64,000 nt of DNA from Varibaculum cambriense (GTDB taxonomy: Bacteria > Actinomycetota > Actinomycetes > Actinomycetales > Actinomycetaceae). Each line of letters opens with the position of its first letter. Positions within the stretch are counted from its first letter, which is position 1. The stretch is taken from contig NZ_JAKNHJ010000008.1 in NCBI RefSeq assembly GCF_022133705.1, positions 45,659-109,658 on the forward strand, written 5' to 3'. Positions 1 to 11,700 of the stretch are shown one piece after another. Position numbers and translations under genes: made by a program. The notes under the pieces are model-generated. The model saw only the letters and a list, made by a program, of their open reading frames with translations, was not told the DNA's origin and ran no database searches.

Positions 1-696
1 TTGCCTAAAGATCCGGATACTGAAAGCGCAGAGCGCGAGGAATGCTTTATTTGGCAAGAAACTACTTTTCGCGCCACCGGGACGAGTCTGCAGCAAGCTA
101 CCCTTACCTGGTTGGCAGAGCCGGTTGCCGATAAACCGGATATGCAAGCTGACGCCGCGACTGGCCTAAAGCAGTTGCGCCGTGGTGCTTTGCTTTGGCG
201 GGAGGATACCTCTTGGCGAGTAACTGCTGCCGCCCCTGCCGATAGTGAGCAAGAGGCGCGTTCGCGCTCTCGCCTGACTTCTGCTGGCGGCCCCTACACC
301 GCCGAGGTTTCTTGGGAGGCGGTCTCGATGGGGCCGCGGATCATGATTTCTTCTCGCCGCGCCCCTGCCCCCTTTGAGCAGCTTTCGCGCATGATGGGAT
401 TAGTTTCTTCGGAACTGTTCTGGGCGCAAGATTCGGTTCTTCCAGGTCAAGAGGCCGAATCTGATTTTTCGGCGCGTCTGTTGCGTCTTCCCGTCGGAGA
501 GGAGACTTTGAGCGCACCCGGGGTGACATCTTTGCCCGCTGGGGAAGATCCGCGCAACGATCTAGATAAAGAGGAAGCCGCCGGGGCTACAGGGGAAGCT
601 AAAGAGGAAAAAGATGCCGAGCAGGCCGCCGGCAGGCAGGAAGCTGCTGATTCCCGCGAGGAAACTCCGGGTATTAGCGGGGAAGAAGGAGCCTAA
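1..696 (+). CDS. FABP-family (nitrobindin-like) protein, 5' partial
   Basis: The reading frame is open from the first base, so the TTG there is probably not the true start and the N-terminal strand with the usual GxWxGxG motif lies outside the window. Residues 15-165 resemble the actinobacterial nitrobindin/FABP beta-barrel, notably RMMGLVSSELFWAQDSVLPG followed by an FSARLLRL strand. At the place where nitrobindins carry the haem-ligating His (consensus HLSARL) this protein has Asp155-Phe156, so haem binding is doubtful. Residues about 170-231 form an acidic Glu/Ala-rich tail that looks disordered. It lies 2 bp before ygfZ, a common actinobacterial pairing, and is probably cotranscribed with it. 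Family assignment is good; function is unknown. Confidence 0.7.
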   Translation: MPKDPDTESAEREECFIWQETTFRATGTSLQQATLTWLAEPVADKPDMQADAATGLKQLRRGALLWREDTSWRVTAAAPADSEQEARSRSRLTSAGGPYTAEVSWEAVSMGPRIMISSRRAPAPFEQLSRMMGLVSSELFWAQDSVLPGQEAESDFSARLLRLPVGEETLSAPGVTSLPAGEDPRNDLDKEEAAGATGEAKEEKDAEQAAGRQEAADSREETPGISGEEGA

Positions 697-698
697 TA

Positions 699-1814
699 GT
701 GACTTTTGTAGACAACCAAGTGGCTTTGCGGGCCGGATTCGGGATCGCGGAAACCGAGCTCCAGGTGCTTACCGTGTCTGGGATAGATGCCCCCTCCTGG
801 CTAACCACCCTATCTTCGCAAGTCGTAACCGGTATGTCTGCGGGCGAGAGCCGGGAAATGCTCTTCCTGGATGCCAACGGCCGGGTCAAATTTGCGGCTG
901 GAATTGTTTGGGCGGGCGAGGTTGCTTGGCTGTTTACCGCGGATGCGTCGGCTTTGGCGCAGTTTTTAGAATCCATGAAATTTATGTCCCGCGTGGAAGT
1001 TACCGTCCGCGAGGAGCTTTCGGTTTGGGGATTTTTCGCCCCCAGCCTCGCTGAGGAAGTGCTGAGACAGCTTGGGCCGATTTGGGCAGATCCTTGGCCG
1101 GGAATAACAGCTGGTGGCACCGCCTATTCTCCGCGCGCCCTCGCTCATCCCGGGCGAGATTACCCCGCGCGTCTCGGGGTGATTCCCGTTGCGGATACCG
1201 CTAAGGTGCACGCCGAATTGCGTAGCCGTTGGGAACAGCTTTCTTGGCCGCAAGAAACTACGGACGGTTACAGCCTGGCGGCTCCGGTATATGCTGCCGA
1301 GGCCGATTGGCGGGCTTTGCGGATAGCGGCTTGGCGTCCCTACGGCTCAGATGTTGACCCGCGCGCTTTGCCACATGAACTTGATTGGTTACGCACGGCG
1401 GTTCACCTTAATAAGGGATGCTACTGCGGACAGGAGACGGTGGCGCGCATCGTTAACCTGGGGCATCCTCCGCGCCGAGCGGTGTTTTTGCATCTGGATG
1501 GTAGTTCCTCTTTGTTGCCTCCTGCGGGTGCAGAGCTTTTCTCCGGGAGCCGCAAGGTAGGTAGCGTGCGGGTAAGCGCGAATCATTTTGAGGACGGCCC
1601 CATTGGTCTCGGCTTAATTAAACGGAGCGCTCCTACTGGAGATCTCACGGTCTGTTGGCAAGAGGACGGGGAAGAGCACTCTTTGGCGGCGGCGGTGACC
1701 CCAATTGGGGATCCCTCTGGGGTTTCCTGGCAGGGACAGTCCCGCATTGATCGGAAAGCCTTTTCTGAAGCTTCTCTGCCTGGCGGTTCCGGATCATTAA
1801 ATATTGCAGGCTAG
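699..1814 (+). CDS. ygfZ: YgfZ/GcvT-family folate-binding protein
   Basis: A 371-residue protein of the YgfZ (IBA57) family, which uses tetrahydrofolate in assembly or repair of Fe-S clusters in the cytoplasm. The family signature KGCxxGQE is present as KGCYCGQE at residues 239-246. The N-terminal GcvT-like fold and the C-terminal barrel (residues about 265-350) have the usual order. The start is GTG, 2 bp after the stop of the FABP gene, with a GGAAGAAGGAG stretch acting as ribosome binding site inside the upstream gene, so translation is probably coupled. dtd follows 9 bp downstream. The specific client enzymes cannot be told from sequence. Confidence 0.9.
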   Translation: MTFVDNQVALRAGFGIAETELQVLTVSGIDAPSWLTTLSSQVVTGMSAGESREMLFLDANGRVKFAAGIVWAGEVAWLFTADASALAQFLESMKFMSRVEVTVREELSVWGFFAPSLAEEVLRQLGPIWADPWPGITAGGTAYSPRALAHPGRDYPARLGVIPVADTAKVHAELRSRWEQLSWPQETTDGYSLAAPVYAAEADWRALRIAAWRPYGSDVDPRALPHELDWLRTAVHLNKGCYCGQETVARIVNLGHPPRRAVFLHLDGSSSLLPPAGAELFSGSRKVGSVRVSANHFEDGPIGLGLIKRSAPTGDLTVCWQEDGEEHSLAAAVTPIGDPSGVSWQGQSRIDRKAFSEASLPGGSGSLNIAG

Positions 1815-1823
1815 GAGGCTCTT

Positions 1824-2258
1824 TTGCGTACCTTAATTCAGAGGGCACTTTCGGCTGAGGTTACGGTCGATGGTAAAACGGTTGGGAGGCTGGCTTGCCC
1901 CGGCCTGGTAGCTTTCGTGGGGATAACCCCCGGTGATGGGCAAGAACAGATTGATTGGACGGTGCGCCGCCTACTTAATCAACAGATTTTTGAGGACGGC
2001 TCTTCAGTGCTGGAGTCGGGGGCACCCCTGCTGGTGGTTTCCCAGTTCACCCTGTATGGTTCGGTGCGCAAGGGACGCCGCCCTTCCTGGACTTATGCGG
2101 CTAAGGGCGAGGTGGCACATCCTATTTTTGACAAACTAGTTGCGGATTTGCGCGCTGGTGGCGCGGAGGTTGAAACCGGAGTCTTCGGCGCGATGATGCA
2201 GGTGTCTTTAGTTAATGATGGGCCTTATACTTTGTGGCTGGCCAAGGAACCCCAGTAA
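1824..2258 (+). CDS. dtd: D-aminoacyl-tRNA deacylase
   Basis: A 144-residue DTD, the normal length for the family. It hydrolyses D-aminoacyl-tRNA (and glycyl-tRNA(Ala)) to protect translation. Both signature motifs are visible: SQFTL at residues 73-77 and the NxGPxT Gly-cisPro motif as NDGPYT at 131-136. The start is TTG, preceded by the ribosome binding site TAGGAGG that overlaps the ygfZ stop. It is the third and last gene of the FABP-ygfZ-dtd run. A weak hairpin (arms 2265-2271 and 2275-2281) just after the stop may end the transcript. Identification is firm. Confidence 0.93.
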   Translation: MRTLIQRALSAEVTVDGKTVGRLACPGLVAFVGITPGDGQEQIDWTVRRLLNQQIFEDGSSVLESGAPLLVVSQFTLYGSVRKGRRPSWTYAAKGEVAHPIFDKLVADLRAGGAEVETGVFGAMMQVSLVNDGPYTLWLAKEPQ

Positions 2259-2540
2259 CGAGTCAGCTAACGTAGTTGGCTAGGTTTACCAAGCAGTGCT
2301 GTCTTCGGTTTAGGCTGGTCGTTAAAACTAGTTTAATTATTAAGGAATACCCAGTTCGATAACCATAAAATCCCTTAATGATTTTTAATGTTAATTCGCA
2401 ATTGATGCAGGTCTTTTGTCCTGTGAGTCTGTGCACTTTTCATGGCAGCCTCAGATGGAAGACGCAACTAAATTCCCTGTTGAAAGTGCGCTAACTTCCA
2501 ACAATTACCCCGGTACCCGCGGTTTACCTCTATAACTCTC

Positions 2541-2570
2541 TTGCGTTGTTCTATGAAAATCTTGTAAGAT
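2541..2570 (+). promoter_or_regulatory. candidate promoter of the giant surface-protein gene
   Basis: TTGCGT at 2541-2546 and TAAGAT at 2565-2570 are separated by 18 bp and resemble -35 and -10 boxes. If used, they imply a 5' untranslated leader of about 175 nt before the ATG at 2753. The rest of the 494-bp gap (2259-2752) shows no convincing gene. Position and spacing are the only evidence. Confidence 0.45.
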
Positions 2571-2629
2571 GGTAAGTGTATTAAAATAAGTTAACTACAC
2601 CTAGACAAGTTAATAGTGTTCCTGTCGGC

Positions 2630-2693
2630 ATTGACAACAGGCCAGGTCCCTCCAGGCGGGGCGTTTGGGCGTGACATAACCCAGGCGAACGCC
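2630..2693 (+). promoter_or_regulatory. structured leader upstream of the surface-protein gene
   Basis: Two stem-loops can be drawn in the predicted leader: CCTGT/ACAGG near 2622-2642, and GGCGTT (2660-2665) with AACGCC (2688-2693), the latter extended by TGGG (2666-2669) with CCCA (2680-2683). AGGCG/CGCCT around 2683-2694 can form a competing small hairpin, so two alternative folds exist. It matches no riboswitch class that I recognise. A role in controlling the very large gene downstream is inference. Confidence 0.35.
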
Positions 2694-2752
2694 TCGTCAG
2701 GATCTGTTGGTGGAGATGTCGATCCCTCCTTCTAGTAGACACAGGATGAATA

Positions 2753-5700
2753 ATGATTAACAGTCAAACTGCTAAATTGTTGCGGCGTTGGATCGTCGCT
2801 GGATTAGCTGCTGCATTAGCCCTGGCATGGACTATCACCACCTTGGTAGCCCCCTCCCAGGCCTCCGATACGGAGAATGCCCAATTAGCAAAAGATTTCA
2901 AAGCCGTAGAAACCGGCATGAATTTCCAGGAGCAAAAGGACGGCAAGTGGGATATTGCTAATCCCCCGTTCGCCTTTGCGGATCTCGGTAGTTTCTACTA
3001 CAAACAGTTCGTTCCCAATAACACCGATGCTCAAAAGCGTACTTGGTTCGCTGCCCGAGATCAGGCGAACTACTGGCAGCTTGGCGGCGGCGTTAGCTTG
3101 AATGGCGAGAACTCCAGCTATGTCTCACCCTATCTAATGGTGAAAGACCCGAGTTCGGTGAATTGGGATGTCCGTAGCCAAGGTGCCCGGCAACAGGCTC
3201 CCGAATATATCACCAGCGCCCTGTGTGTGCAGCCCGGTGTGGGCATGGATCGCTCCTGGCTCGATCCGGTCAAGCCCGGTCATAAAAATCACGCGCTTAA
3301 AGTTGCGATTGATGCGAATGAAGGTGTCGGGGTTGTGGGCAAGTACGACCATCGCCTGGTAATGGATCCCGAAATTCAGACACAGCTCAAAGCACTAGCC
3401 TATTTGTACAATGGCGGCGATCGCCGGTTGATGAATGTCGATACCCGATTCCCGGCAGGAAAAGACTTTTACGAACAGAACAAGATCCTGATTGAGGAAC
3501 ACAAAGCGGCTCTGCAACTCATGAATCAGGTAAAGGGCGCGGAGAAGAATGCAGTCGCCCAAGCGATGATTTGGGCGATTGAAACCAGAACTCCGGCAAA
3601 CCGGATTGTTATTACCTACGCGAATAATACGGTAAACAGTAGGCTGACAGCTATCGCGCAGCAGCTGCTACCCCACATCCAAAATATTGCTAAATCGGAA
3701 ATTAAGATGTGGCAGGCCTATCAGGCACTGAAAGATCAGCAGATCGCGAATGAACAGGCCTACAAAGAGGCTTTGGCTAAATGGAAAGCGGAAACCGCTG
3801 ACAGTATGGCCAAAGATGAAGCTGCCTACCAAAATAATAAGCAGCTACTGGAATCGATCAAGCTCAGCGTTACCCGCGCCGATGACACTCACTTCCGGGT
3901 AAACCTGATTGGTAGCTCAGAGGCCATTGCCCTGTTACAGCAGGCTAAGGGTAGCCTGCAGATCAGCGGCTCGGATAACTTAGTGCTGCCCGCCGACACC
4001 TCCATCGCCAAAGCTGCTTCGCCGGGCGGGATTTTAGTGGGCGTTAAATTTGATGACGCTGCCGCTTGTTCCGGAACTGTCCAGAAGGCAAATATCAATG
4101 CGTCCTTCAAGGGTAGTATCGAACTTACTCGTACCTACATTTTCAACCCTGATAAAACTGTTTACGTTGACTTCCAGTCCCAGGTGAACCTCGGCAAATA
4201 TGCAGTAGCCGTTTCCGGTTCTGCCTCCAGTTCTTTCGAATTCACCTCTACCTGCCCGGTGGCTCCGGAGCCTAGCATCGGCACCACTTTGGAAGGCAGC
4301 GATGGAGCTAAAACAATCGATACTGCTGGTAAAGCCGATACCGATACCGTGACCCTTATCGACAAGGTAGCCTTTAAGAATCTTAAGGGCGGACAGAACT
4401 ATGTCATTAAAGGTGAACTGGTAGATGGTGATGGCAATAGCGTTGGAGTAACTGGCGTCAGCGATCCTTTCGATCCCAAAGCCTCTGGTGCTAGCGACAA
4501 TGGCAGTGGCTACTATTCCGGAACCGTCAACATTAAGTTCCAGGTACCAGTAGCTAAAATCCGTGAAAACGCGAAACTGGTAGCTTTTGAGACCCTATAT
4601 CAGGGAACGAATCCAGAAAGTGGCACTAAGGCTGCCGAGCACAAAGATAAGACGGACGAAAAACAGACCGTAACCGAGAAACCCCGCATCGGTACCAGTG
4701 CGAAGGCACAAGGTGACTCCACCGATGAAGGTAAAGTAGCGGTACCGGAAGAAGGTAGCGACGTCCTCATTAAAGACACGGTCACCTGGAACAAGTTGAA
4801 GCCCGGCACCTACACCCTCAGCGGACAGCTAATGAAGAAGGTAGGCGACCAGGTAGTGCCCGTACCGGGCACCAATGCCTCCAAGAACTTCACCGTAAAC
4901 GCGGGAGAGCTAAAGGGCACCCAGGAACTAACGTTCACCCTGCCTGCTAAGCAAATCGAAGCTGGCGCCTCCTATGTGGTTTACGAAAAAGTATTCAAAG
5001 GTGCCGACAACACTGCTGGTATCCTCGTGGCATCCCACGAAGATCCCAACGACAAGGGACAGACCGTCTCGGTGAACCCGAAGCAGCACAAGCTGCCCAC
5101 CATTGAGACCAAAGCGTGGGTACGCGACGACGGAAACTCATTAATCAGCTCGGTTGAGGCCGATGGTCAAGACTTCAAAGTCAAAGACCAGATCACTTAC
5201 AAAGACCTCAAACCCGGCACCTACACTGCCTTCGCTACTCTGGTTAATAAAGATAACCGCGAAGAAATCATTGCCAGTGGACGGCAAGTCTTCACCAACG
5301 GCAGCGAAAATGGCTCTACTTTGGTAGAGCTGACAGTTCCTGGTTCCAAGGTAAAGGCTGATGGCAAGTATGTGGTGTTCGAGCGCATCTACCAAGGCGA
5401 GCAAACTAGCGAGCCCAGCGGTGAACCCTACGCGAAACACGAGGAAATCACCGATGGTTCCCAAACCATTACCGTAACCCCGAAGAATCCGGTACCCGCC
5501 GAGTTCAAGATCGTTAAAAAGACCGTCGGGGGCAACACCGATAGTGATCGGGCATTCGACTTCGATGTAAGCTGTGACGGGTTTAAGACCACCGCCACCG
5601 TGTTGGTGCGCAAAGGCAAAACCCAAGGCGAGACCACCGTCTCTAACAAGGCACTAACCAGCGGTATGAGCTGCCAGGTAAGCGAACGGGCAGTACAAGA

Positions 5701-8700
5701 TAACCAGAATACGGTGAAAGTTAAGTTCTCGGGGAACGGGATCAACAGCGACGGTACCGTTGCGAAGTTCAACCTAACCGAGGACAACGCTAAGACCGTC
5801 GTGGTGACTGCCACCAACACTTACACGCCGAAAGAAGCAAAATTCACCGTTCGCAAGAACGTAGAAGCAGCCGGGGTAACCCACTTCAGTGTGCCGAACT
5901 CCTTCGACTTCTCCTACCAGTGTGACGGCGACGCTTCCTGGAAGGCCATACCTAGCTTGAAAGCAGGCGAAACCTCCGCGGCCATCAAAGTAAAGCCCGG
6001 CGTAACCTGCAAGATCAAGGAAAATAGTGCGACCCCGGAGAACTTGGACCGGCAACTGCAATGGCAAGGCGCCCAAAGCGTGGCCGACGGAGAAGCAACC
6101 TTCAAGGCTGAAGCTGCTAACCAGCTCGCCCTAGTTGCCACCAACACCTACACCGAGAAGACCGGGCAACTGGAAATCTCCAAGCAGGTAGTAGATGGAA
6201 CCGCCGGTGCAGGCACCATTCCTGGCACGTTCGAAATGAAATACATTTGTGCCACCGGACAGAAAGCCGAAAGCGTAACCAAGAAGCTTACCTCCATTAG
6301 CGTAAACAAAGGTGGAAGCGCAACCATCACTGGTATTCCAGTTGGTTCCCAGTGTGCAGTCTACGAAGATACCACCGGTATCAACGTACCGAACACCACT
6401 TTGACCACCACGTTTAACGGTAAAGCGCCTCAGCAAGTAACTATCGGGGGGCAGGTACTGCACAACGCGGCACTATCCAACCCGATTAAAGCCGGCGAAA
6501 GCCAAAAAGCTACCATCAGCGTAGAAAACAAATACGTAAACCAAAAAGTTGGTGGCTTCGAGGTAGAGAAGCTAGTCGCCGGAGTAACAAACCCCGGCAC
6601 CGTCCTCAAAGACGTAGCCTTCGACTTCGGATACTCCTGTGAGATTCCTGGCAATGCACATGCGGTTAAAGGCAGCTTCAAGCTCAAGCATGGTGAAACC
6701 TTCACCAGCGCTGACCCTGCCAACCCGCAGCTAAATAACCTGCCCGTAAACACCGTATGTAAAGTATGGGAAGAAACCCCTAAGTCCAGTGCAAATGCTG
6801 ACTATGTAGGTTCTGAGCTACGGGCAAGTGCCACCAACGGTGCGGAAGTAACCGGAACCGACGGGAAACTAGAACTGACCATTAAGCTGAACAAAGCTGC
6901 AGCAAAAGCCAAGATTTTGGCTACTAACCAGTACAGCCAGCAGCTCGGTGGGTTCACTCTGAAGAAAGAAGTTCAAGGCAGCGCTGACCAGGCTCTGGAT
7001 ATTCAGTCCTACAAGTTCAAGCTGACCTACATGGACGGCACCAACACCCACGTGAAGGAGAAAACCATTCCTGCGGGCGGTGGTTCCTACTCCTTCTGGG
7101 GAGTACCGGTCGGCAGTCAAGTTCAGGTGGAAGAACTCGGCGCTATTGACAGCAAGGGTAAGTTCATTCCGGTAGACGAACTGTCTACTGCCAAAGTGAA
7201 GCACTCGATTAGCTGGAACGGCACCCAGGATGATTCCTCTACCGCGTCCGCTAACATCTTCACCATCAACAAAGCGATGACTGAAGCACAGTGGAAAGAA
7301 AGCGGTAAGCAGGCGAACGTGGTAGTGAAAGCTACCAACGCCTACAAGGAGATCGAGCAAAAAGGTACCTTCTCCGTGCAGAAGACTTCGGTGAAGGTAG
7401 CCGGTGAAAGCGCTGATAAGGTAAAGGATCTACCCACTAGCTACAAATTCACCTATGACTGCTCCGATGGCACCCACGGTAATATCCCCAACGTGAAACC
7501 GGGCGGTGAGCCGGTAGTGGCTCCCGCACAGTTCCGGGCAGGTACCGTCTGTACCGTAACTGAGCAGCAAGTCTTACCTAAAGGCACCAATGCCCAGACC
7601 GTGAGCTGGACAGTTGACGGTAAAGGCAAAGGCGTAGGTCCGGCCGCTGGAACCAGCGCGACTGTAACCATTGGTTCGGACGCGAAGACTCCGGTTGCCG
7701 TGCAGGCTGCTAACGAATATCAGACCCCCGATGAACCGAAGATTGCTACTGAGCTAAAGGGCGAAGGACGCGATGGCAATATCGACCTGGTTGAGGACGC
7801 GGATCACACCTACACCCTGACCGATAAGATCAGCTACTGGAACCTTGAGGTCGGCAAGACCTACAAGTTCTCCGGTGAGCTGGTAGTACCGAACGCGGAT
7901 AAGACCGATGCCACCCGCACCGGAATCAAAGCCGAAAAGACAGTCACCATTACCACCCCAAGCGGAGTAGTGGAACTGCCATTCAAGCTGACCCAGGCAG
8001 ATGTAGCCAAGTACTCGACGCTAGTCGCGTTCGAAAAGCTAGACCTGCAGGTCGAAGGCGGATTCGAACCGGTCACTAAGCACGAAGACCCCAAGGACGA
8101 CAACCAGACCAAGCAGGTCAATCCCTGGATCGCCACCGTGCTTACCGATGAAGGTGGAAACAAGCAGATCGATACTACCGGTAAAGCCGATAGCGATCAC
8201 GTAACCCTGGTTGACACCGTGAAATACCGGAACCTAGAGGCCGGTAAGACCTACCACTTGACCGGGAAACTGGTCGATGGATCCGGAAACCCGATCGGGG
8301 TCAGCTCCACCTCCAAGGCATTCACTGTTCCTGGCGAGGCTGGAACCCTCCAGTCCGGTGAAACCAAGATGACCTTCCGGGTCACAGTGGGGCAGATCCG
8401 TCAGAACGCGAAACTGGTGGCATTCGAATACCTCCACCCAGGGCAACCGAACACCCCCGGTGATGAGACGGTAGTCACCAAGCACGAGGACCCGAATGAT
8501 GAAAATCAGACGGTAAACGAAGGGCCGCGGGCGGCAACCACTGCTCAAAGCTCGACGGGTACCAAGGTATTCGACGCTAAGACCCCGGCCAAAGTGCTGG
8601 ACCGCGTAACTTGGTCGAAACTGCCTGCCGGAAACTACGTGCTGGTTGGCACCTTGATGGACAAGGGAACCAAACAGCCGGTACCGAACGTAAATGCGGA

Positions 8701-11700
8701 AATCGTGAAGTTCACCGTTAGCAGCGGCGAGCTAAAGGGTATCCAAGAAATGACGTTCACCGTTCCCGCAGAGCAGGTGAAGGCGAACTCGCAGTTCGTA
8801 GCCTTCGAGAAGATTTACCGTCAGGGCGATGTCGATGAAAACGGCAACGTTAAGGACGGAAAGAAACCAGTTGTTGAACACTCTGATCTCAATGACAAGG
8901 CCCAAACCGTAACCACCGGTGAAGAACCGCAAAGTCCGGTAACCCCGACACTAACTTTGCAGAAAGTTGTTAAGAGCGAAGGACTAGAGGTTCCCTCCAC
9001 CAAGGCGTTCACCTTCACCCTGAAGTGCTCCAGCCCGATTGACGGAAAATCCAAGCAGCTGACCTACCAGGTTACTGCTGGATCCAAGATCTCGCTGCCC
9101 TACGTCAAGGGAGCCAACTGCACCCTTACAGAGGATCGCGAAGCTGCCAAGGTAGCGGGCATTGCCCCCTCCCAGGTATCCTTCAGCGCAGATTCCGAGA
9201 AGATCGGTCTGATCAGCTCTGAAAACTCGGCCTCCTTCAAGATGCCGGCAGAAGAGCTGACCGAAGTAAACGTAGTGTTCACTGCGACCAACACCTACCC
9301 GACGCCGGAGAAGCCCACCGTGGCGACCTCCGCTAAAGATGCCAACGGCACCAAGGGTATGTATGGCCAAACCAAGCAGGCCAACCAGGTTTATGCTGGA
9401 ATTTCCGCCAAGATCGTGGACGAGGTATCCTGGGCGAACCTGCTGCCTGGCGACTACGTCCTCATCGGTAAACTGATGGACAAAAAGACCGAAAAAGCGG
9501 TAACTTCCTACACTTCCACCCCGGCACCCTTCACGGTGAAAGAGGGCCAGAAGAACGGGAAGCTGGATAACACCTTCACCGTCAGCGGTGACTCTCTCAA
9601 GGCTGGTAGCCGCTACGTGGTTTACGAATACATCTACCGCGCAGGTGATGTAAACGGCACAACCCCGAACAATGGCGCCAAGCCGGTCGTGGAACACGCC
9701 GTAATCACTGACGCGGATCAGACGGTAGAGGCCATCACGCCTCCGACTCCGCCGGCCGCGAAAGTGAAGATCATCAAGAAGGTAGAGGCCTCGGGTATGG
9801 AAGTATCCAACAACCGCCCCTACTACTTCACCTTGAGCTGCCGTGATAAGGACGGCAACGCCGCAGGCGATAAGACCTTGCTAGTACGTCCAGACAAGGC
9901 TACCGAGGTAACCGGTTTGCGCAGCGGCTACGTCTGCTCCATTCACGAGGATCTCAATGCCGCACTCGAGCAACAGGTAACACCGTCAGTCTCGCTGACC
10001 AGCGGAACCAACGGTTTCAGCGTGCAGCAGGACTCCACTGCAGGATCGGCACACTTCACCGTACCGGCGGCTACCGACGAGGTTCCCGAGGTACTGGTGA
10101 ACGTGACCAACACCTACAACAAGATGGGCAAGCCGGAACTGCAGACCAACGCGGTAACCGATAACGGTACTTCAACCGTGCAGGCAGGAACTGCTACCAC
10201 CGTGACCGATAAAGTCACCTGGAAGAACCTACCTGAAGGTAAATACCTGCTCACCGGTAAACTAATGCACATTACGGATAACAACGCTGCTCCGGTAGCG
10301 GGAGTTACCAATGAACCAGTGGTAGTGGAAATCACCAAGGACAACTCCGCGGCGGGTAGCACCACCATGAAGTTCAATGTGCCAGCCGGGACAATCGGTC
10401 AGGCCGGAAAGTACGTAGTGTACGAATACCTGTACAACTATGAAGATACTGACGGCGAAAATCCGAAGCCGAACACCTCCACCGTGGTTTCCCACAATGA
10501 CCCCAGTGATGATGCGCAGACCGTGACCGTTACCGAGGCGCCCTCGGTAAGCACCACTGCCACCACCGATGGAGCCAATGAAAAGGAAATCCAAAAAGGT
10601 AAAGCTGCGGTAGTAACCGATACTGTTAACTGGAAGAACCTGCCTGCTGGCAACTACCAGGCGCTGAGCGAACTGGTAGACGCCAAAGGCAATCCGGTTG
10701 CCGGAGCCACCACTAAGGCGGTTCCCTTCACTGTCAACAATGGTGAAGAGGCAGGCAGCGTGACTACCAAGATCCAGCTACCGGCAAGTGCTACCACAAC
10801 AGTTGGAGCAAAGTTCGTAGTGTTCGAACGGATCTACCGCGCCAGCGATGTGGATTCTAAGACCGGACGTCCCGCTGAAGGCGCTCAGCCGGTAGTGTCC
10901 GAACTGGATCTGAACGCTATCAACCAGACCGTGCGGGTAGTTGAAAGTCCGAAGGGGCCGCCAGCTATTACCTTCACCAAGGTAACTGAGAAAGTTCTCG
11001 ACGGTGAAGTTCCGGATAAGGATCGTAAGTTCAAGTTCACCATCAGCTGTGACAAGAACTTCGGAGGAGCATTCGAATTCGATATGCCTGCCGGAGTATC
11101 CGCGGGACTGCCTGCAGACAAGCAGCTGCAAGTAGGCACGGTATGTACCTTGACTGAAATGCTGACCGATGAGGCGAACCCCGACGGGATTCTCCCCAAT
11201 ACAATCAGCTTCAGCTCCTCGGATCCGGCGATGACGGTTTCGAAGATTGGCAAGCAAACCGCGCAGTTCACGGTGCCCGATGTAGATACCAAAGTGGTTC
11301 CCGAGATTCAGGTAACCATTACGAATACCTACAGCAAGGACTTCCCAGAACTAGGAACCATTGCTCGCGACAACGCCGATCAGGACAAAGTCCTCAACCT
11401 TAAGAAGGGCGAGAACGCTCAGGTACAAGATGTTGCTACCTGGAAGAACCTGAAACCGGGCAAGTACACCATGATCGGTACCTTGATGGACAAGCTGACC
11501 GGTAAGCCTGTCGTGGGCTCTAACACCCCGGCGGTTGACTTCGAGGTCAAGAAAGGCGAAAAGACCGGAACCATCTACGCGCTATTCACCGTGCCGGGAG
11601 ACAAGATCTCCACCAAGGCCAGTTGGGTAGTATTCGAGCAGGTCTACAAGGCTTCCGATGTTAAAGATGGCAAGGTTGTGGGTAAAGCTACTCCGGTAGT

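Noticed and set aside
2600-2752. Possible known riboswitch (for example c-di-GMP type) in the adhesin leader
   Set aside because: I could not match the conserved core of any class I know; only generic stem-loops are visible.
8984-9697. 237-codon open frame on the minus strand inside the adhesin gene, with many similar ones along it
   Set aside because: It mirrors the repeat modules of the sense strand, lacks a ribosome site and known motifs, and recurs where the repeat codons lack reverse-strand stops.
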